Of a stretch of DNA of 61,176 nucleotides, positions 8,377 to 16,515 are shown piece after piece (position 1 is the stretch's first letter; every line of letters begins with the position of its first letter). The notes under the pieces were generated by a model that saw nothing but the letters and a program-made list of their open reading frames with translations, was not told the DNA's origin and did no database searches. A program made the position numbers and the translations under genes. The stretch lies in contig JAUNPP010000001.1 in NCBI GenBank assembly GCA_030536685.1, positions 2,671-63,846 of the forward strand, in the 5' to 3' direction. This DNA comes from Lachnospiraceae bacterium. GTDB taxonomy: Bacteria > Bacillota > Clostridia > Lachnospirales > Lachnospiraceae.

Positions 8377-9183
8377 TCAGGATTTTCCTAATTTACGGCA
8401 TCTGTTAATACATGCTTTTATGCCTTCCTGCAGGCAGGTTTCAAAGCCCATTTCTTCCATTTTTTCCAGAGCCGCGATAGTAGTACCGCCGGGAAGTCTC
8501 AGTTTGCCTTCCAGCGTATCTACAGACATGCCTGAATTTAACATGGTTTCTGCGCTTCCCTTCATGGTCTGCGCAAAAAGACGCACTGCGGTATTTTGGT
8601 CGAAGCCATACTTCATTGCCTCTTTGGCTACAATATTGGTCATATAATAGAAATAGCCCGGAGCAGATCCGTTAAAGGCTACCACCTCGGTCATCAGATT
8701 TTCGGGAATTTCTTCCACGATGCCACAGGATGAAAGAAAATCATATACCTTTGCATATTCTTTGGCATTACAGTTTTCTGATTTTGATACTGCAAAGGAT
8801 CCCATAGATTCCTGCGCGGTTAAAGTGGGCATACATCTTACTGATTTACAGTCGGTGCTGATATGTTTCTTATACCATATATGATCAATGCCGGCAACAA
8901 CAGACAGGATTACCTGGCCGCTGGTATAGGAAGCGCTCAGCTCATCAGCAATTTTTCCGATTATCTGAGGAGTCACAGCTGATACGATGACTTCTGTATT
9001 CTTTACCAATTCCGTGATAGAGCTATATGTAGTGTATCCCTTTGAAGCGAATTCAGCTCTCACCGGTTCTGCGATATCGAAGATACCGATGGAGGCGTTC
9101 TCATATTTTCTGCCTTTTTCTACTCCGGATAGAATTGCCTTTACGATATTGCCTGCTCCGATAAATGCAATCTTTGTGTTCAT
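8377..9183 (-). CDS. pyrroline-5-carboxylate reductase-like protein
   Basis: 268 residues of the ProC fold: an N-terminal Rossmann motif (IAFIGAGNIVKAIL) for NAD(P)H and a C-terminal helical domain with LPGGTTIAALE. It is the first gene of the minus-strand operon, with AAGGAGGA before its ATG. In a HypD-type pathway it reduces the pyrroline product to a proline. Several residues usually conserved in ProC differ: the MPNTP segment is MPTLT (T120), GSGPAY is GSAPGY, and the residue before PGGTT is L230, not S. These lie around the substrate pocket and suggest a modified substrate. The general assignment is secure; the exact substrate is not. Confidence 0.87.
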   Translation of the reverse strand: MNTKIAFIGAGNIVKAILSGVEKGRKYENASIGIFDIAEPVRAEFASKGYTTYSSITELVKNTEVIVSAVTPQIIGKIADELSASYTSGQVILSVVAGIDHIWYKKHISTDCKSVRCMPTLTAQESMGSFAVSKSENCNAKEYAKVYDFLSSCGIVEEIPENLMTEVVAFNGSAPGYFYYMTNIVAKEAMKYGFDQNTAVRLFAQTMKGSAETMLNSGMSVDTLEGKLRLPGGTTIAALEKMEEMGFETCLQEGIKACINRCRKLGKS

Positions 9184-9233
9184 GTTGATTCCTCCTTAAT
9201 TCGTGTAATGTCAATGGACTAAACTATCTTTTT

Positions 9234-9249
9234 GTAATCAGTGATATAC
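9234..9249. promoter_or_regulatory. operator-like site O1
   Basis: GTAATCAGTGATATAC is a degenerate copy of the palindrome at 9495. It lies in the leader of the minus-strand operon. Confidence 0.5.
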
Positions 9250-9269
9250 ATAAATAAGCGATTTACGAA

Positions 9270-9284
9270 ATAATCACCGGTTAT
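9270..9284. promoter_or_regulatory. operator-like site O2
   Basis: ATAATCACCGGTTAT; on the minus strand ATAACCGGTGATTAT matches the 9495 palindrome at 12 of 15 positions. Confidence 0.6.
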
Positions 9285-9318
9285 AAAAACGCAGTTCTGT
9301 TCTTTAAATCTTATCCTC

Positions 9319-9348
9319 ATATTACTCCTGTTTCCTCTGATTTGTCAA
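9319..9348 (-). promoter_or_regulatory. promoter of the proC-like/GRE/activase operon
   Basis: On the minus strand TTGACA (9343-9348), an 18-base spacer and TAATAT (9319-9324). O1 and O2 lie downstream of the expected start site. Confidence 0.65.
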
Positions 9349-9452
9349 TGATATATACGTTAAATGGACATTATTTTTCTAATTTAGCGTTTTTTACAAT
9401 AATATTCTTTTGCAAACAGCGAAACGTTGTATATATTTATAACTCGAAAAAA

Positions 9453-9467
9453 GTTGACAGTGATTAC
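9453..9467. promoter_or_regulatory. operator-like site O3
   Basis: GTTGACAGTGATTAC: its right half is identical to that of the 9495 palindrome and its left half overlaps the -35 box of the plus-strand promoter. Confidence 0.5.
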
Positions 9468-9482
9468 TTTTTGATTTATTAT
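9454..9482 (+). promoter_or_regulatory. promoter of the mttB-like/MFS operon
   Basis: TTGACA at 9454-9459, a 17-base spacer and TATTAT at 9477-9482. O3 overlaps the -35 and O4 follows the start site, which fits repression. Confidence 0.75.
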
Positions 9483-9494
9483 AAGGCCATAAAC

Positions 9495-9509
9495 GTAATC
9501 GGTGATTAC
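9495..9509. promoter_or_regulatory. operator site O4, perfect palindrome
   Basis: GTAATCGGTGATTAC has arms GTAATC/GATTAC around GGT. It lies 12 bases after the -10 box. The TetR gene at 12522 is the natural candidate for the binding protein. Confidence 0.7.
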
Positions 9510-9600
9510 ACACTGGAGAATTCAGAAACAGAACTTGCAGTCACCTGTTAAACAGGTGAAAAGCATAACGAAAAACTTAATCCCAAAGGAGGAAATTATT

Positions 9601-11019
9601 ATGTACAATCAGAGATACCAGATCATCAGCCAGGATCAGATCGAAATGATCCACGAAAACTCCATGAAAATTATGGAAAACATCGGCGTAGTAATCCATT
9701 ATGAGCGTGCCAAAGAAGTTTTGAAAGCACACGGCTGTACGGTTGAGGGCGATATCGTTAAATTTCCCAGAAAACTGGTAGAAGATGCTATTAAACTTGC
9801 TCCCTCAGAATTTACCATCTACGCAAGAAATCCTGAAAAGAACGTTCTGATGTCCACTGAGACGACCAGCTACGCAGGTCCAAACTGCCCTCCTTTCGTT
9901 ACCGATTTAGACAGAGGCAGAAGAACTGGTTCCAAAGAAGATTTCTGCAACCTGATTACCATCTGCGATGCATTGGAACATATTGATATGCACAGCCAAA
10001 TTCCCTGTGAAATGAACGATGTGCCTGTTGAAAGAAGAGCTTACGAAATGCTCTACAACACCATCCGCCTCAGCGAAAAGCCTTTCATGGGCAGTTCGAT
10101 GGGTTATGAACAGGCTAAAAAAGTAATTGAGATGGCATCCATCGCATTCGGCGGCATGGATGTAATCAAAGAAAAGCCTGTAATGTACTGCATTCCCTGT
10201 ACATTAACTCCTTTGAGCTATGACGATACTCAGATTGGTGCAATTTTCGCATATGCAGAAGCAAGACAGCCTCAGCTGATCAATTCTCTGGCAATCGCAG
10301 GTATGACAGCCCCTGCGACATTAGTTGGTCTGGTATCTGTATCAAACGCAGAAGTTTTAGCAGGCATTACCCTTGCACAGTGCATCAGCCCGGGAACACC
10401 CGTTATCTATTCCGGCGCAGGTTCCAATGCTGAAATGAGAACAGGATCTTTATCCATCGGTTCACCTGAACATGCAATCTGTTCCTTATTGTTTGGTCAG
10501 CTTTGCAAATATTACCAGATTCCCTGCCGTATCTCCGGTGCTATGAGCGATTCCTGCGCAATGGACACACAGGCCGCTTACGAATCCGGCATTACCTTAA
10601 CTATGGGACAGATGGCAGGCGGCAACTTTATCCTTCACGGTGTTGGTATCATCGAAGGCTACAACTGCGTATCTTACGAAAAGATGATTATCGATAACGA
10701 AATGATCGGTTTCCTGAAGAGAATCGACAAAGGCGTTGAGGTGAATGAAGACACTCTTGCATACGATGTTATCGAAGAAGTTGGTCCTCAGGGCGTATTT
10801 TTAATTGAAGAACATACTTTGGATCACTTCAGAGATGAATTCTACAGACCGACTCTGTCTCAGCGTGTTCCTTTTGAAGAGTTCAAGACCGGCGGCTGCG
10901 TAACTGCTGAACAGCGTGCGAATAAAAAGTGGAAAGAAATCCTTGCAAACTATAATGGTTCTACTCTGGACAATGGTATTGATGCAGAACTGAGAAAATA
11001 TATGGAAAATCTGTTCTGA
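9601..11019 (+). CDS. MttB-family methyltransferase, non-pyrrolysine
   Basis: 472 residues, full length for the trimethylamine methyltransferase superfamily, of which most gut members demethylate quaternary amines (glycine betaine, proline betaine, carnitine) onto a corrinoid protein. Visible features are the barrel with SYAGPNCPPFVTDLDRGRR and the segment SDSCAMDTQAAYESGITL, where true MttB carries pyrrolysine shortly after QAGYE. No in-frame TAG occurs, so this is a non-pyrrolysine member. Start chosen at the ATG with AAAGGAGG; an in-frame upstream start would run over the operator. No corrinoid protein or reactivase is encoded nearby, so these would have to act from elsewhere. Substrate inferred from neighbours: a betaine of hydroxyproline is possible. 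Confidence 0.88.
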   Translation: MYNQRYQIISQDQIEMIHENSMKIMENIGVVIHYERAKEVLKAHGCTVEGDIVKFPRKLVEDAIKLAPSEFTIYARNPEKNVLMSTETTSYAGPNCPPFVTDLDRGRRTGSKEDFCNLITICDALEHIDMHSQIPCEMNDVPVERRAYEMLYNTIRLSEKPFMGSSMGYEQAKKVIEMASIAFGGMDVIKEKPVMYCIPCTLTPLSYDDTQIGAIFAYAEARQPQLINSLAIAGMTAPATLVGLVSVSNAEVLAGITLAQCISPGTPVIYSGAGSNAEMRTGSLSIGSPEHAICSLLFGQLCKYYQIPCRISGAMSDSCAMDTQAAYESGITLTMGQMAGGNFILHGVGIIEGYNCVSYEKMIIDNEMIGFLKRIDKGVEVNEDTLAYDVIEEVGPQGVFLIEEHTLDHFRDEFYRPTLSQRVPFEEFKTGGCVTAEQRANKKWKEILANYNGSTLDNGIDAELRKYMENLF

Positions 11020-11071
11020 TCACCGTTTTATATTTGCAGATCTGAATCAACAGTTTCATAAGGAGGTAGGC

Positions 11072-12319
11072 ATGAAAAATTGGAGTTTTCGTAAATATAT
11101 GATTTTTTTTATTCTGAGTGCAACCGTAGCATTTGTATACCAGATTCCTTATCTGCGTTATTCATTCTACGATCAGATGTGTGCAGCATTTAATCTGAAC
11201 AATACTGAGATTGGTATGTTAGGTACTGCTGTTAATCTGACTGCAACTTTAACATACCCGCTTGGAGGTATCCTTGCTTCCAGGTATTCTACCAAGAGGT
11301 TGTTAATCGTAACCAATGGCGCAATGACGATTTTGTCAGTTTTATTTGCAATTTCCACCAACTTTTCTGTATTGCTGGTGATTCATGTATTATTAGGCTT
11401 TTTCAGCACAGCGACCATCTGGTCGGCATATCTGGTTGGTTTAAGAAGCCTTGGCGATGAGCGCAACCAGAGTATTATCTTTGGCAGTTCTGAAGCGGTT
11501 CGTGGTATTGTACAGACTGTACTTGGCTTTCTTTTCCTGGCAATCGTGGCTAAAATTGCATCACCTGTTCTCGGTATGAGAAGTATGTTATTTGTTGCAG
11601 CAGCTTTTGCAGCAATCATTACAGTATTGTCAGTCATTTACATCCCTTCTGAAATGGGTGTTGAGAAAGACGAAACCGGAAATACGAAAAAAGTTACTCT
11701 TGTAGATGTTATCAAACATCCCGGCGTATGGATCGTATGTTTCCTGATCATCGGCTGCTTCCAGACCTATAGTGTCGGTAACGGATACATGACCACTTAT
11801 TGTACACAGGTCCTTGCGATGGATCAGTCCACGGCATCTATGATCGGCATCGTTCGTAACTATATTATCGTGTTCGTTGGTGGTTTTATCGGCGGCTTTA
11901 TTATGGATAAATTTACCATCAAGGGAAAAGGCCTGTGTATTATGATTGCCGGCATCATTGCTGCAATTTTTGGTGTCATGTTTACAAGTGCAGTTCCAGC
12001 ATTGTCCATCGCACTGACAGTAGTCGTTGCGTTGCTTGCAAACTGCATAAAATCTACATATTGGTCAACTATGGACCAGGCAGGCATTCCGGTCTATATG
12101 ACTGCTTTGGCCACCGGTTTCATTTCCTTTATTGGTTTTGCACCTGATTTTATCACACCTACTCTGGCAGGGCGCTGGATTGATGCCGCTGTTGCAGCAG
12201 GAAATGTTAAGGCAGGCTTTGATAAAGTATTTATAATGATGGCGTGCTTTGGTATCATTGCTTTAATCTCAGCCTTCATTCTCTGGAAACGCACAGACAA
12301 AGCTGCTGCGGAAAAATAA
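11072..12319 (+). CDS. MFS transporter of the catabolic island
   Basis: 415 residues with twelve predicted membrane segments, beginning FRKYMIFFILSATVAFVYQIPYLRYSFYDQM. The loop between helices 2 and 3 (GGILASRYSTKRLLI) is the MFS signature, and the overall pattern recalls the oxalate/formate antiporter-like group. It follows the MttB-like gene by 52 bases with its own AAGGAGG and shares its transcript. The context makes it the likely importer of the substrate degraded by the island (hydroxyproline or its betaine), or an exchanger for the product. Confidence 0.85.
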   Translation: MKNWSFRKYMIFFILSATVAFVYQIPYLRYSFYDQMCAAFNLNNTEIGMLGTAVNLTATLTYPLGGILASRYSTKRLLIVTNGAMTILSVLFAISTNFSVLLVIHVLLGFFSTATIWSAYLVGLRSLGDERNQSIIFGSSEAVRGIVQTVLGFLFLAIVAKIASPVLGMRSMLFVAAAFAAIITVLSVIYIPSEMGVEKDETGNTKKVTLVDVIKHPGVWIVCFLIIGCFQTYSVGNGYMTTYCTQVLAMDQSTASMIGIVRNYIIVFVGGFIGGFIMDKFTIKGKGLCIMIAGIIAAIFGVMFTSAVPALSIALTVVVALLANCIKSTYWSTMDQAGIPVYMTALATGFISFIGFAPDFITPTLAGRWIDAAVAAGNVKAGFDKVFIMMACFGIIALISAFILWKRTDKAAAEK

Positions 12320-12344
12320 ATTGCAGGTTTATAGTTGAACATAA

Positions 12345-12378
12345 AAATCGGTCGGTTGATCCGGCCGATTTTGTTTTT
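12345..12378 (+). terminator. Rho-independent terminator
   Basis: AAAATCGG-CGG...CCG-CCGATTTT hairpin followed by GTTTTTTC after the MFS gene. A short tandem direct repeat (TATAAAAAGGCTATCG, twice) follows at 12386-12418. Confidence 0.75.
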
Positions 12379-12521
12379 TCTTCTATATAAAAAGGCTATC
12401 GTATAAAAAAGGCTATCGTTTTTCATGGGAATATGTTATTATTGATTCATTCAGGATTTGTTCAGGAGTCTTCTTGCGTCATGATATATTTTTTACTAAC
12501 AATCAGAAAGGGAGCGGAAAC

Positions 12522-13166
12522 ATGGCAGCGGTAAACTTAAAAAAAGATCTGATCATGACAACACATCAGTTGCTTAAATGTGATGGTTTGAAATCTATTT
12601 CTATCAGAAAGATATCACAAGCATGCGGCTGTACCAGCGCTGTGATTTATCGGCATTTTGAAGATCTGGATGATTTGATTTTCCTTGCGTCTATAAAATT
12701 TCTGGAAAACTATGTTTTTCAGATACAGAAGATCGTCAATGAAGATACCGATCCCATCGTTATGAATGATGCTATGTGGGAAATTTTCGTTACGGAAGCG
12801 TTCGACAACGTTGAAGTTTTCCTGCTTCTGTTTTTTGGCGAGCGAAAGGATACTCTAACGGAAAAGATTTTCGAATATTATCAGATGTTCCCTGACAGTT
12901 GGCATGCACTCGGAGGTCTGTTTACCAGTATATTCTTTCATAACAATCTGGAAGAACGAATCACTATTATGATGACACGTGCCGCCGCAGTTCGAAGAAT
13001 CAATTTCAAAGACATCAAACCTTTGGCTCATCTTCAGTGTGAATTATTTCATGGTATGCTCAATGATTACCGTTTGACTTATCGTCAGCCAGGTAAAAAA
13101 GAAGAAGCAATTACTCTGTTTATGGAAACCTTAAAATCGCTGAATGAGCATTATACAATCAGTTAA
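12522..13166 (+). CDS. TetR-family regulator
   Basis: 214 residues with an N-terminal helix-turn-helix (SIRKISQACGCTSAVIYRHFEDLDDLI) and a long helical ligand-binding domain. The start is placed at the ATG after AAAGGGAG; an in-frame ATG 48 bases upstream has no ribosome site. It follows the terminator of the methyltransferase/MFS operon and so has its own promoter, which I cannot define. As the only local regulator it is the likely reader of the GTAATCnGTGATTAC sites in 9234-9509. Ligand unknown; the island's substrate or product is expected. Confidence 0.85.
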   Translation: MAAVNLKKDLIMTTHQLLKCDGLKSISIRKISQACGCTSAVIYRHFEDLDDLIFLASIKFLENYVFQIQKIVNEDTDPIVMNDAMWEIFVTEAFDNVEVFLLLFFGERKDTLTEKIFEYYQMFPDSWHALGGLFTSIFFHNNLEERITIMMTRAAAVRRINFKDIKPLAHLQCELFHGMLNDYRLTYRQPGKKEEAITLFMETLKSLNEHYTIS

Positions 13167-13197
13167 TAGCTGTCATATTTTACCTTTGCTCAATCCA

Positions 13198-13237
13198 TAA
13201 TCAGAATCAGTCCATGGAAGGATGGTTCTGATTTTTT
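13198..13237 (+). terminator. terminator after the TetR gene
   Basis: AATCAGAA...TTCTGATT stem with an imperfect inner part, followed by TTTTTT. Confidence 0.7.
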
Positions 13238-13317
13238 ATATCATAAAAAGATTGTAATTTCATTAAATCTGTCAGAAAAATCATACCAATAGTTAAAAGA
13301 CATCGGGGGGATAAAAT

Positions 13318-14949
13318 ATGTACAAAAAAATAACAACAGATGTTCTTGTTGCGGGCGCGGGGCTGGCGGGAATTACAGCGGCGCTGCAGGCGGCACTTGA
13401 AGGGGCGCGTGTATGTCTGGTCAGCAGAGGCAGGATATGCGCGGGATCAAGCTTTTATCCTGGGACGTGGGGACTGGGCCTGATAGGACCGGAAAGCCCG
13501 GAGGATGAGTCGGATCTGGAGGAAACGATACTTTCTGTCGGGGAGAAAATGGCGGATCCGGCGATGGTGCACACTTTGGTTTCCGGTATTGCCGATGGAA
13601 TCGAGTTTCTGGAACAGCTGGGAGTGACTCTGAAAAAAGCGGCAAATAAAAATGAGAAGGAGTTTATTCCCTGTTTTGATCATAAGACAAGAGCGTGGAA
13701 CGGGCTGGAAAAGGCAGGGGCTGAGGGCATCTTTAAAGAGAAGCTGGCGCAGCTGCAGGTTATGACACTGGAAAAAACAGTGCTTTTAGAGCTTTTGCAG
13801 AAGGAAAAAGCAGTTTGCGGCGCTTTGGTAAAACGGGATGGAGAGGTTTTTGAAATTCACAGCAAAGCAGTCATTCTGGCGACAGGAGGAATGGGCGGCT
13901 TATTTCAATATAATCTGAATACGGCAGATGTGCGGGGAACAGGTCAGTATCTGGCGCTGAAAGCAGGAGCGGGGCTGGTGAACCTGGAATTTATACAGAT
14001 GATGCCCGGTTATTTAAAACCTGCTCCGAAAACCATCTATAATGAAAAGGTATTTAAATATAGTATTTTTCAGACTCCTGAGAAGATATTATTTGAAGAC
14101 TGGAACAGGGAAGAAAAAGAGAAGTGTATGGAGATACGTTCCACACATGGACCGTTTACGACCCGCCTTCCTTCCGCTGCAATTGACAAAGAAATCTTTG
14201 GGCAGTTTCTGGAAAACCCGGAAGGCGTGAAGCTTACTTATAAAGAGAGTCTGAGGAAAAATCAGCCGGAGTTTGTTAAAACCTATTTTCAGTGGCTGGA
14301 ATCGGAAAAACATCTTACGATAGAAGATCCTGTGTGGCTGGGGATTTTTGCACATGCGTCCAATGGAGGAATCCGTATTGATACGGATGCAAAGACCGGT
14401 GTGCCGGGGCTGTATGCCTGCGGAGAGGCGTCGGGTATGATGCATGGGGCGGATCGAATGGGCGGATTGTCCACTGCAAACTGTCTTGTCTTTGGCAGGA
14501 TCGCAGGCAGATCAGCTGCTGCATACAGTAAGGAGATCAAGCAGAGTCTTTCAGATTCCTGTGCAATTCCCGATTTTTATCTGGTTCCAAAAGCCGGGGA
14601 TTATCTGGAAGAGATTAAAAAACTGAATTTCAGGTCGGCTATGATCCTGAGAAATCAGGAAAACAGTGAGAAGGCTTTAAAACGCCTGGAAGAGATACAG
14701 GAGGAAATCCGGCGGGAAGAAAGAATGGCAGACTGCGAGGAAATTTCTGTGCAGCAGGCCGCGGAAAATATGGATTTGAGGGCGGCTTTGCTGGTTTCTC
14801 AGGTGCTGCATAAGGCAATCCTGCAAAGAAAAGAGAGCCGCGGACCTCATTTTCGCACGGATTACCCGGAAAAAAATCCTGCGTTTGATCAGATTCGGCA
14901 GTGTGTGCTGAAAAACGAAACGCTAGAATCTGAGCTTTTTCCAGTATAA
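13318..14949 (+). CDS. FAD-dependent oxidoreductase, fumarate reductase/NadB-like
   Basis: 543 residues of the succinate dehydrogenase/fumarate reductase flavoprotein superfamily. The N terminus has the dinucleotide motif VLVAGAGLAGITAALQA; the FAD and product-channel motifs LATGGMGG, GTGQYLALKAGAGLV and GLYACGEASGMMHGADRMGG follow, and the C terminus is the helical domain. There is no heme or FMN domain and no nadA/nadC nearby, so neither L-aspartate oxidase nor respiratory fumarate reductase is established. GGGGGG precedes the ATG. It sits next to the catabolic island but behind a terminator. Its codons are richer in GC than those of the island. Confidence 0.8.
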   Translation: MYKKITTDVLVAGAGLAGITAALQAALEGARVCLVSRGRICAGSSFYPGTWGLGLIGPESPEDESDLEETILSVGEKMADPAMVHTLVSGIADGIEFLEQLGVTLKKAANKNEKEFIPCFDHKTRAWNGLEKAGAEGIFKEKLAQLQVMTLEKTVLLELLQKEKAVCGALVKRDGEVFEIHSKAVILATGGMGGLFQYNLNTADVRGTGQYLALKAGAGLVNLEFIQMMPGYLKPAPKTIYNEKVFKYSIFQTPEKILFEDWNREEKEKCMEIRSTHGPFTTRLPSAAIDKEIFGQFLENPEGVKLTYKESLRKNQPEFVKTYFQWLESEKHLTIEDPVWLGIFAHASNGGIRIDTDAKTGVPGLYACGEASGMMHGADRMGGLSTANCLVFGRIAGRSAAAYSKEIKQSLSDSCAIPDFYLVPKAGDYLEEIKKLNFRSAMILRNQENSEKALKRLEEIQEEIRREERMADCEEISVQQAAENMDLRAALLVSQVLHKAILQRKESRGPHFRTDYPEKNPAFDQIRQCVLKNETLESELFPV

Positions 14950-15122
14950 AGCCTCCGGCAGAATTACAGAGCGGCTCAGATGTATGATGTCAGCGCAGCT
15001 GAAGAGCCGCTCGCAGCAAGAATGCGGATGGCATTCTTGAACACAAAAAAACGGACATCCCGATTTATGGAATAAAAGGGGATGCCCGTTTTTACATTCA
15101 GTAACTTTGAAAATTATGTAAA
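14950..15122. terminator. cluster of three hairpins between convergent genes
   Basis: GCGGCTC (14971) pairs with GAGCCGC (15004). AAGAATGC (15018) pairs with GCATTCTT (15031). AACGGACATCCC near 15050 pairs with GGGATGCCCGTT near 15079 and is flanked by A and T runs, which makes it the bidirectional terminator. Confidence 0.75.
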
Positions 15123-15509
15123 TTATTTCTCTACAATAGCGATTGCATCAACAGGGCAGGCTTTTGCACATTTGCCGCATGCGATACACTTGGAAGGATT
15201 CTCAGAACCTTCGGGCATAACCATAACGCCGAAAGGACAAGCTTCTACACATTTGCCGCAGCCAACACAGTTTTTCTTGTTGATTACGTAAACGCCCTTT
15301 GCGTTCTGAGTGATTGCATCATGTTCGCAGGCCTTTGCACATTTACCGCACTGTACACAAACATAGGTCTTAACTGCTTCGTTCTTTTCCCCGATACGGA
15401 TGCATGATAAATCAGGATCATACTCTTTGTAGAAGGTTTCTGAACAAACAACTTCACACTGTTTACATGCCATACATGCTTCCTGATCTACAACTTTTAA
15501 TTTCTTCAT
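15123..15509 (-). CDS. four-cluster [4Fe-4S] ferredoxin-like protein
   Basis: 128 residues with four cysteine motifs: CMACKQCEVVC, CVQCGKCAKAC, CVGCGKCVEACPFG and CIACGKCAKACP. This is the pattern of HycB/CooF-type electron-transfer subunits with up to four [4Fe-4S] clusters. No membrane segment. It is a monocistronic gene with a consensus-like promoter, converging on the flavoprotein. Its partner enzyme is not evident; it could donate electrons to hydrogenase, formate dehydrogenase or radical SAM enzymes. Confidence 0.9.
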   Translation of the reverse strand: MKKLKVVDQEACMACKQCEVVCSETFYKEYDPDLSCIRIGEKNEAVKTYVCVQCGKCAKACEHDAITQNAKGVYVINKKNCVGCGKCVEACPFGVMVMPEGSENPSKCIACGKCAKACPVDAIAIVEK

Positions 15510-15626
15510 TTTTTACCCCTTTCCGTAAATTAATACGTACCATCTTTATGGACAGTTAAATCGGTCATATAGTATTGCGATTTATTAGAAATGCACAAAA
15601 ATGACGAAAAAACTGCCGTTGGATTC

Positions 15627-15655
15627 ATTTTAGCAAGATGTGAAAGTAATGTCAA
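15627..15655 (-). promoter_or_regulatory. promoter of the four-cluster ferredoxin
   Basis: Minus strand TTGACA (15650-15655), 17-base spacer and TAAAAT (15627-15632), about 120 bases before the start codon. The rest of the 403-base gap 15510-15912 shows nothing else clear. Confidence 0.75.
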
Positions 15656-15794
15656 TCTTTTTGGGATTTCCGTAAGAAGAATTTACGAAGATTATAAGGA
15701 TATGGTTGTTTTTAATGAGTTTTTAATCGGGACTGCGCTGCTTTTTTAATTTTAACAGTGTATTCTACAGATACGAAAAACAATTATGAAGCGG

Positions 15795-15824
15795 TTGCGG
15801 AGTGATGTTAAATGATGGTACAAT
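15795..15824 (+). promoter_or_regulatory. candidate promoter of the DUF4342/two-component operon
   Basis: TTGCGG, an 18-base spacer and TACAAT, about 90 bases before the ATG at 15913. Confidence 0.4.
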
Positions 15825-15912
15825 AATTTCCAGCAGGGAATATTGATCACGATGCCGCTTCCGTTTACTTCAGAAGCAGCTATGGGCTGCTGACAGGAAA
15901 AGGAGAAGACTT

Positions 15913-16515
15913 ATGGAAGAAATGGAAAACAAAACGATGAAAGATGATAATGGAAAACAGGATATGATAGAAAAGCTGTCGGAGAAGGCAAAGATCAGCC
16001 AGCAGGAAGCAAAAGAGGTTCTGGAGAGAAATAACTGGGATCTTTTGGATAGTATGCTTGAGCTGGATCGGGCGGGAAGAATTCCGGATCAGGAAAGAGG
16101 CGCTAAGACAGGTACCGGCTATTCCACTGAAGATCAGGATTCAGAGGAATTTCAGCAGGTGACGGTGACGGCTTCCCGTACAAGTGACGAATCAACCGGT
16201 TCCAGGCTGAAGCGGATTTTGAAAAAGCTGCTGCGCAAGAGCCTGGATAATGATTTCGTTGTCAGCCGAAGTGGAAAGGAAATCCTGCATGTACCGGTTC
16301 TGGTTCCGATCCTGCTGTTTTTCGCGGGCTTCTGGCCGATGCTGATTATACTTTGCGTGGGACTCTTAACCGGTTTCCGTTACTCCTTCCGTGGAAATGA
16401 TCTTGGAACGGAGAACGTGAATCATACCATGGACAGAATGGCGGAATGCGCTGAGGATATTAAAGTAAAGGTGAAGGAATTTATTGATGAAGAAAATACT
16501 GATAGTAGAGGATGA
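15913..16515 (+). CDS. DUF4342-type membrane-associated protein
   Basis: 200 residues. The N-terminal 60 form a UBA/NAC-like helical domain (IEKLSEKAKISQQEAKEVLERNNWDLLDSMLEL), the DUF4342 pattern. An acidic linker follows, then a basic stretch and a hydrophobic double segment (VPVLVPILLFFAGFWPMLIILCVGLLTG) that should enter the membrane. Ribosome site AAAAGGAG. Its 3' end overlaps the response regulator by 29 bases, so translation is coupled. A role as accessory or output factor of the adjacent two-component system is inferred; no activity is known to me. Confidence 0.75.
   Translation: MEEMENKTMKDDNGKQDMIEKLSEKAKISQQEAKEVLERNNWDLLDSMLELDRAGRIPDQERGAKTGTGYSTEDQDSEEFQQVTVTASRTSDESTGSRLKRILKKLLRKSLDNDFVVSRSGKEILHVPVLVPILLFFAGFWPMLIILCVGLLTGFRYSFRGNDLGTENVNHTMDRMAECAEDIKVKVKEFIDEENTDSRG

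Larger units (their letters stand above)
9184..9600. other. divergent regulatory region
   Basis: 417 bases between the two operons of the catabolic island. No gene is seen. It holds one promoter per direction and four copies of an operator-like sequence, listed separately. Confidence 0.8.

Noticed and set aside
9601..11019. Pyrrolysine-containing MttB
   Set aside because: The frame runs 472 codons to a TGA with no internal TAG, and the pyrrolysine region is occupied by normal codons.
13318..14949. L-aspartate oxidase nadB
   Set aside because: The superfamily motifs fit, but nadA and nadC are absent and the catalytic arginine context is not clearly that of NadB.
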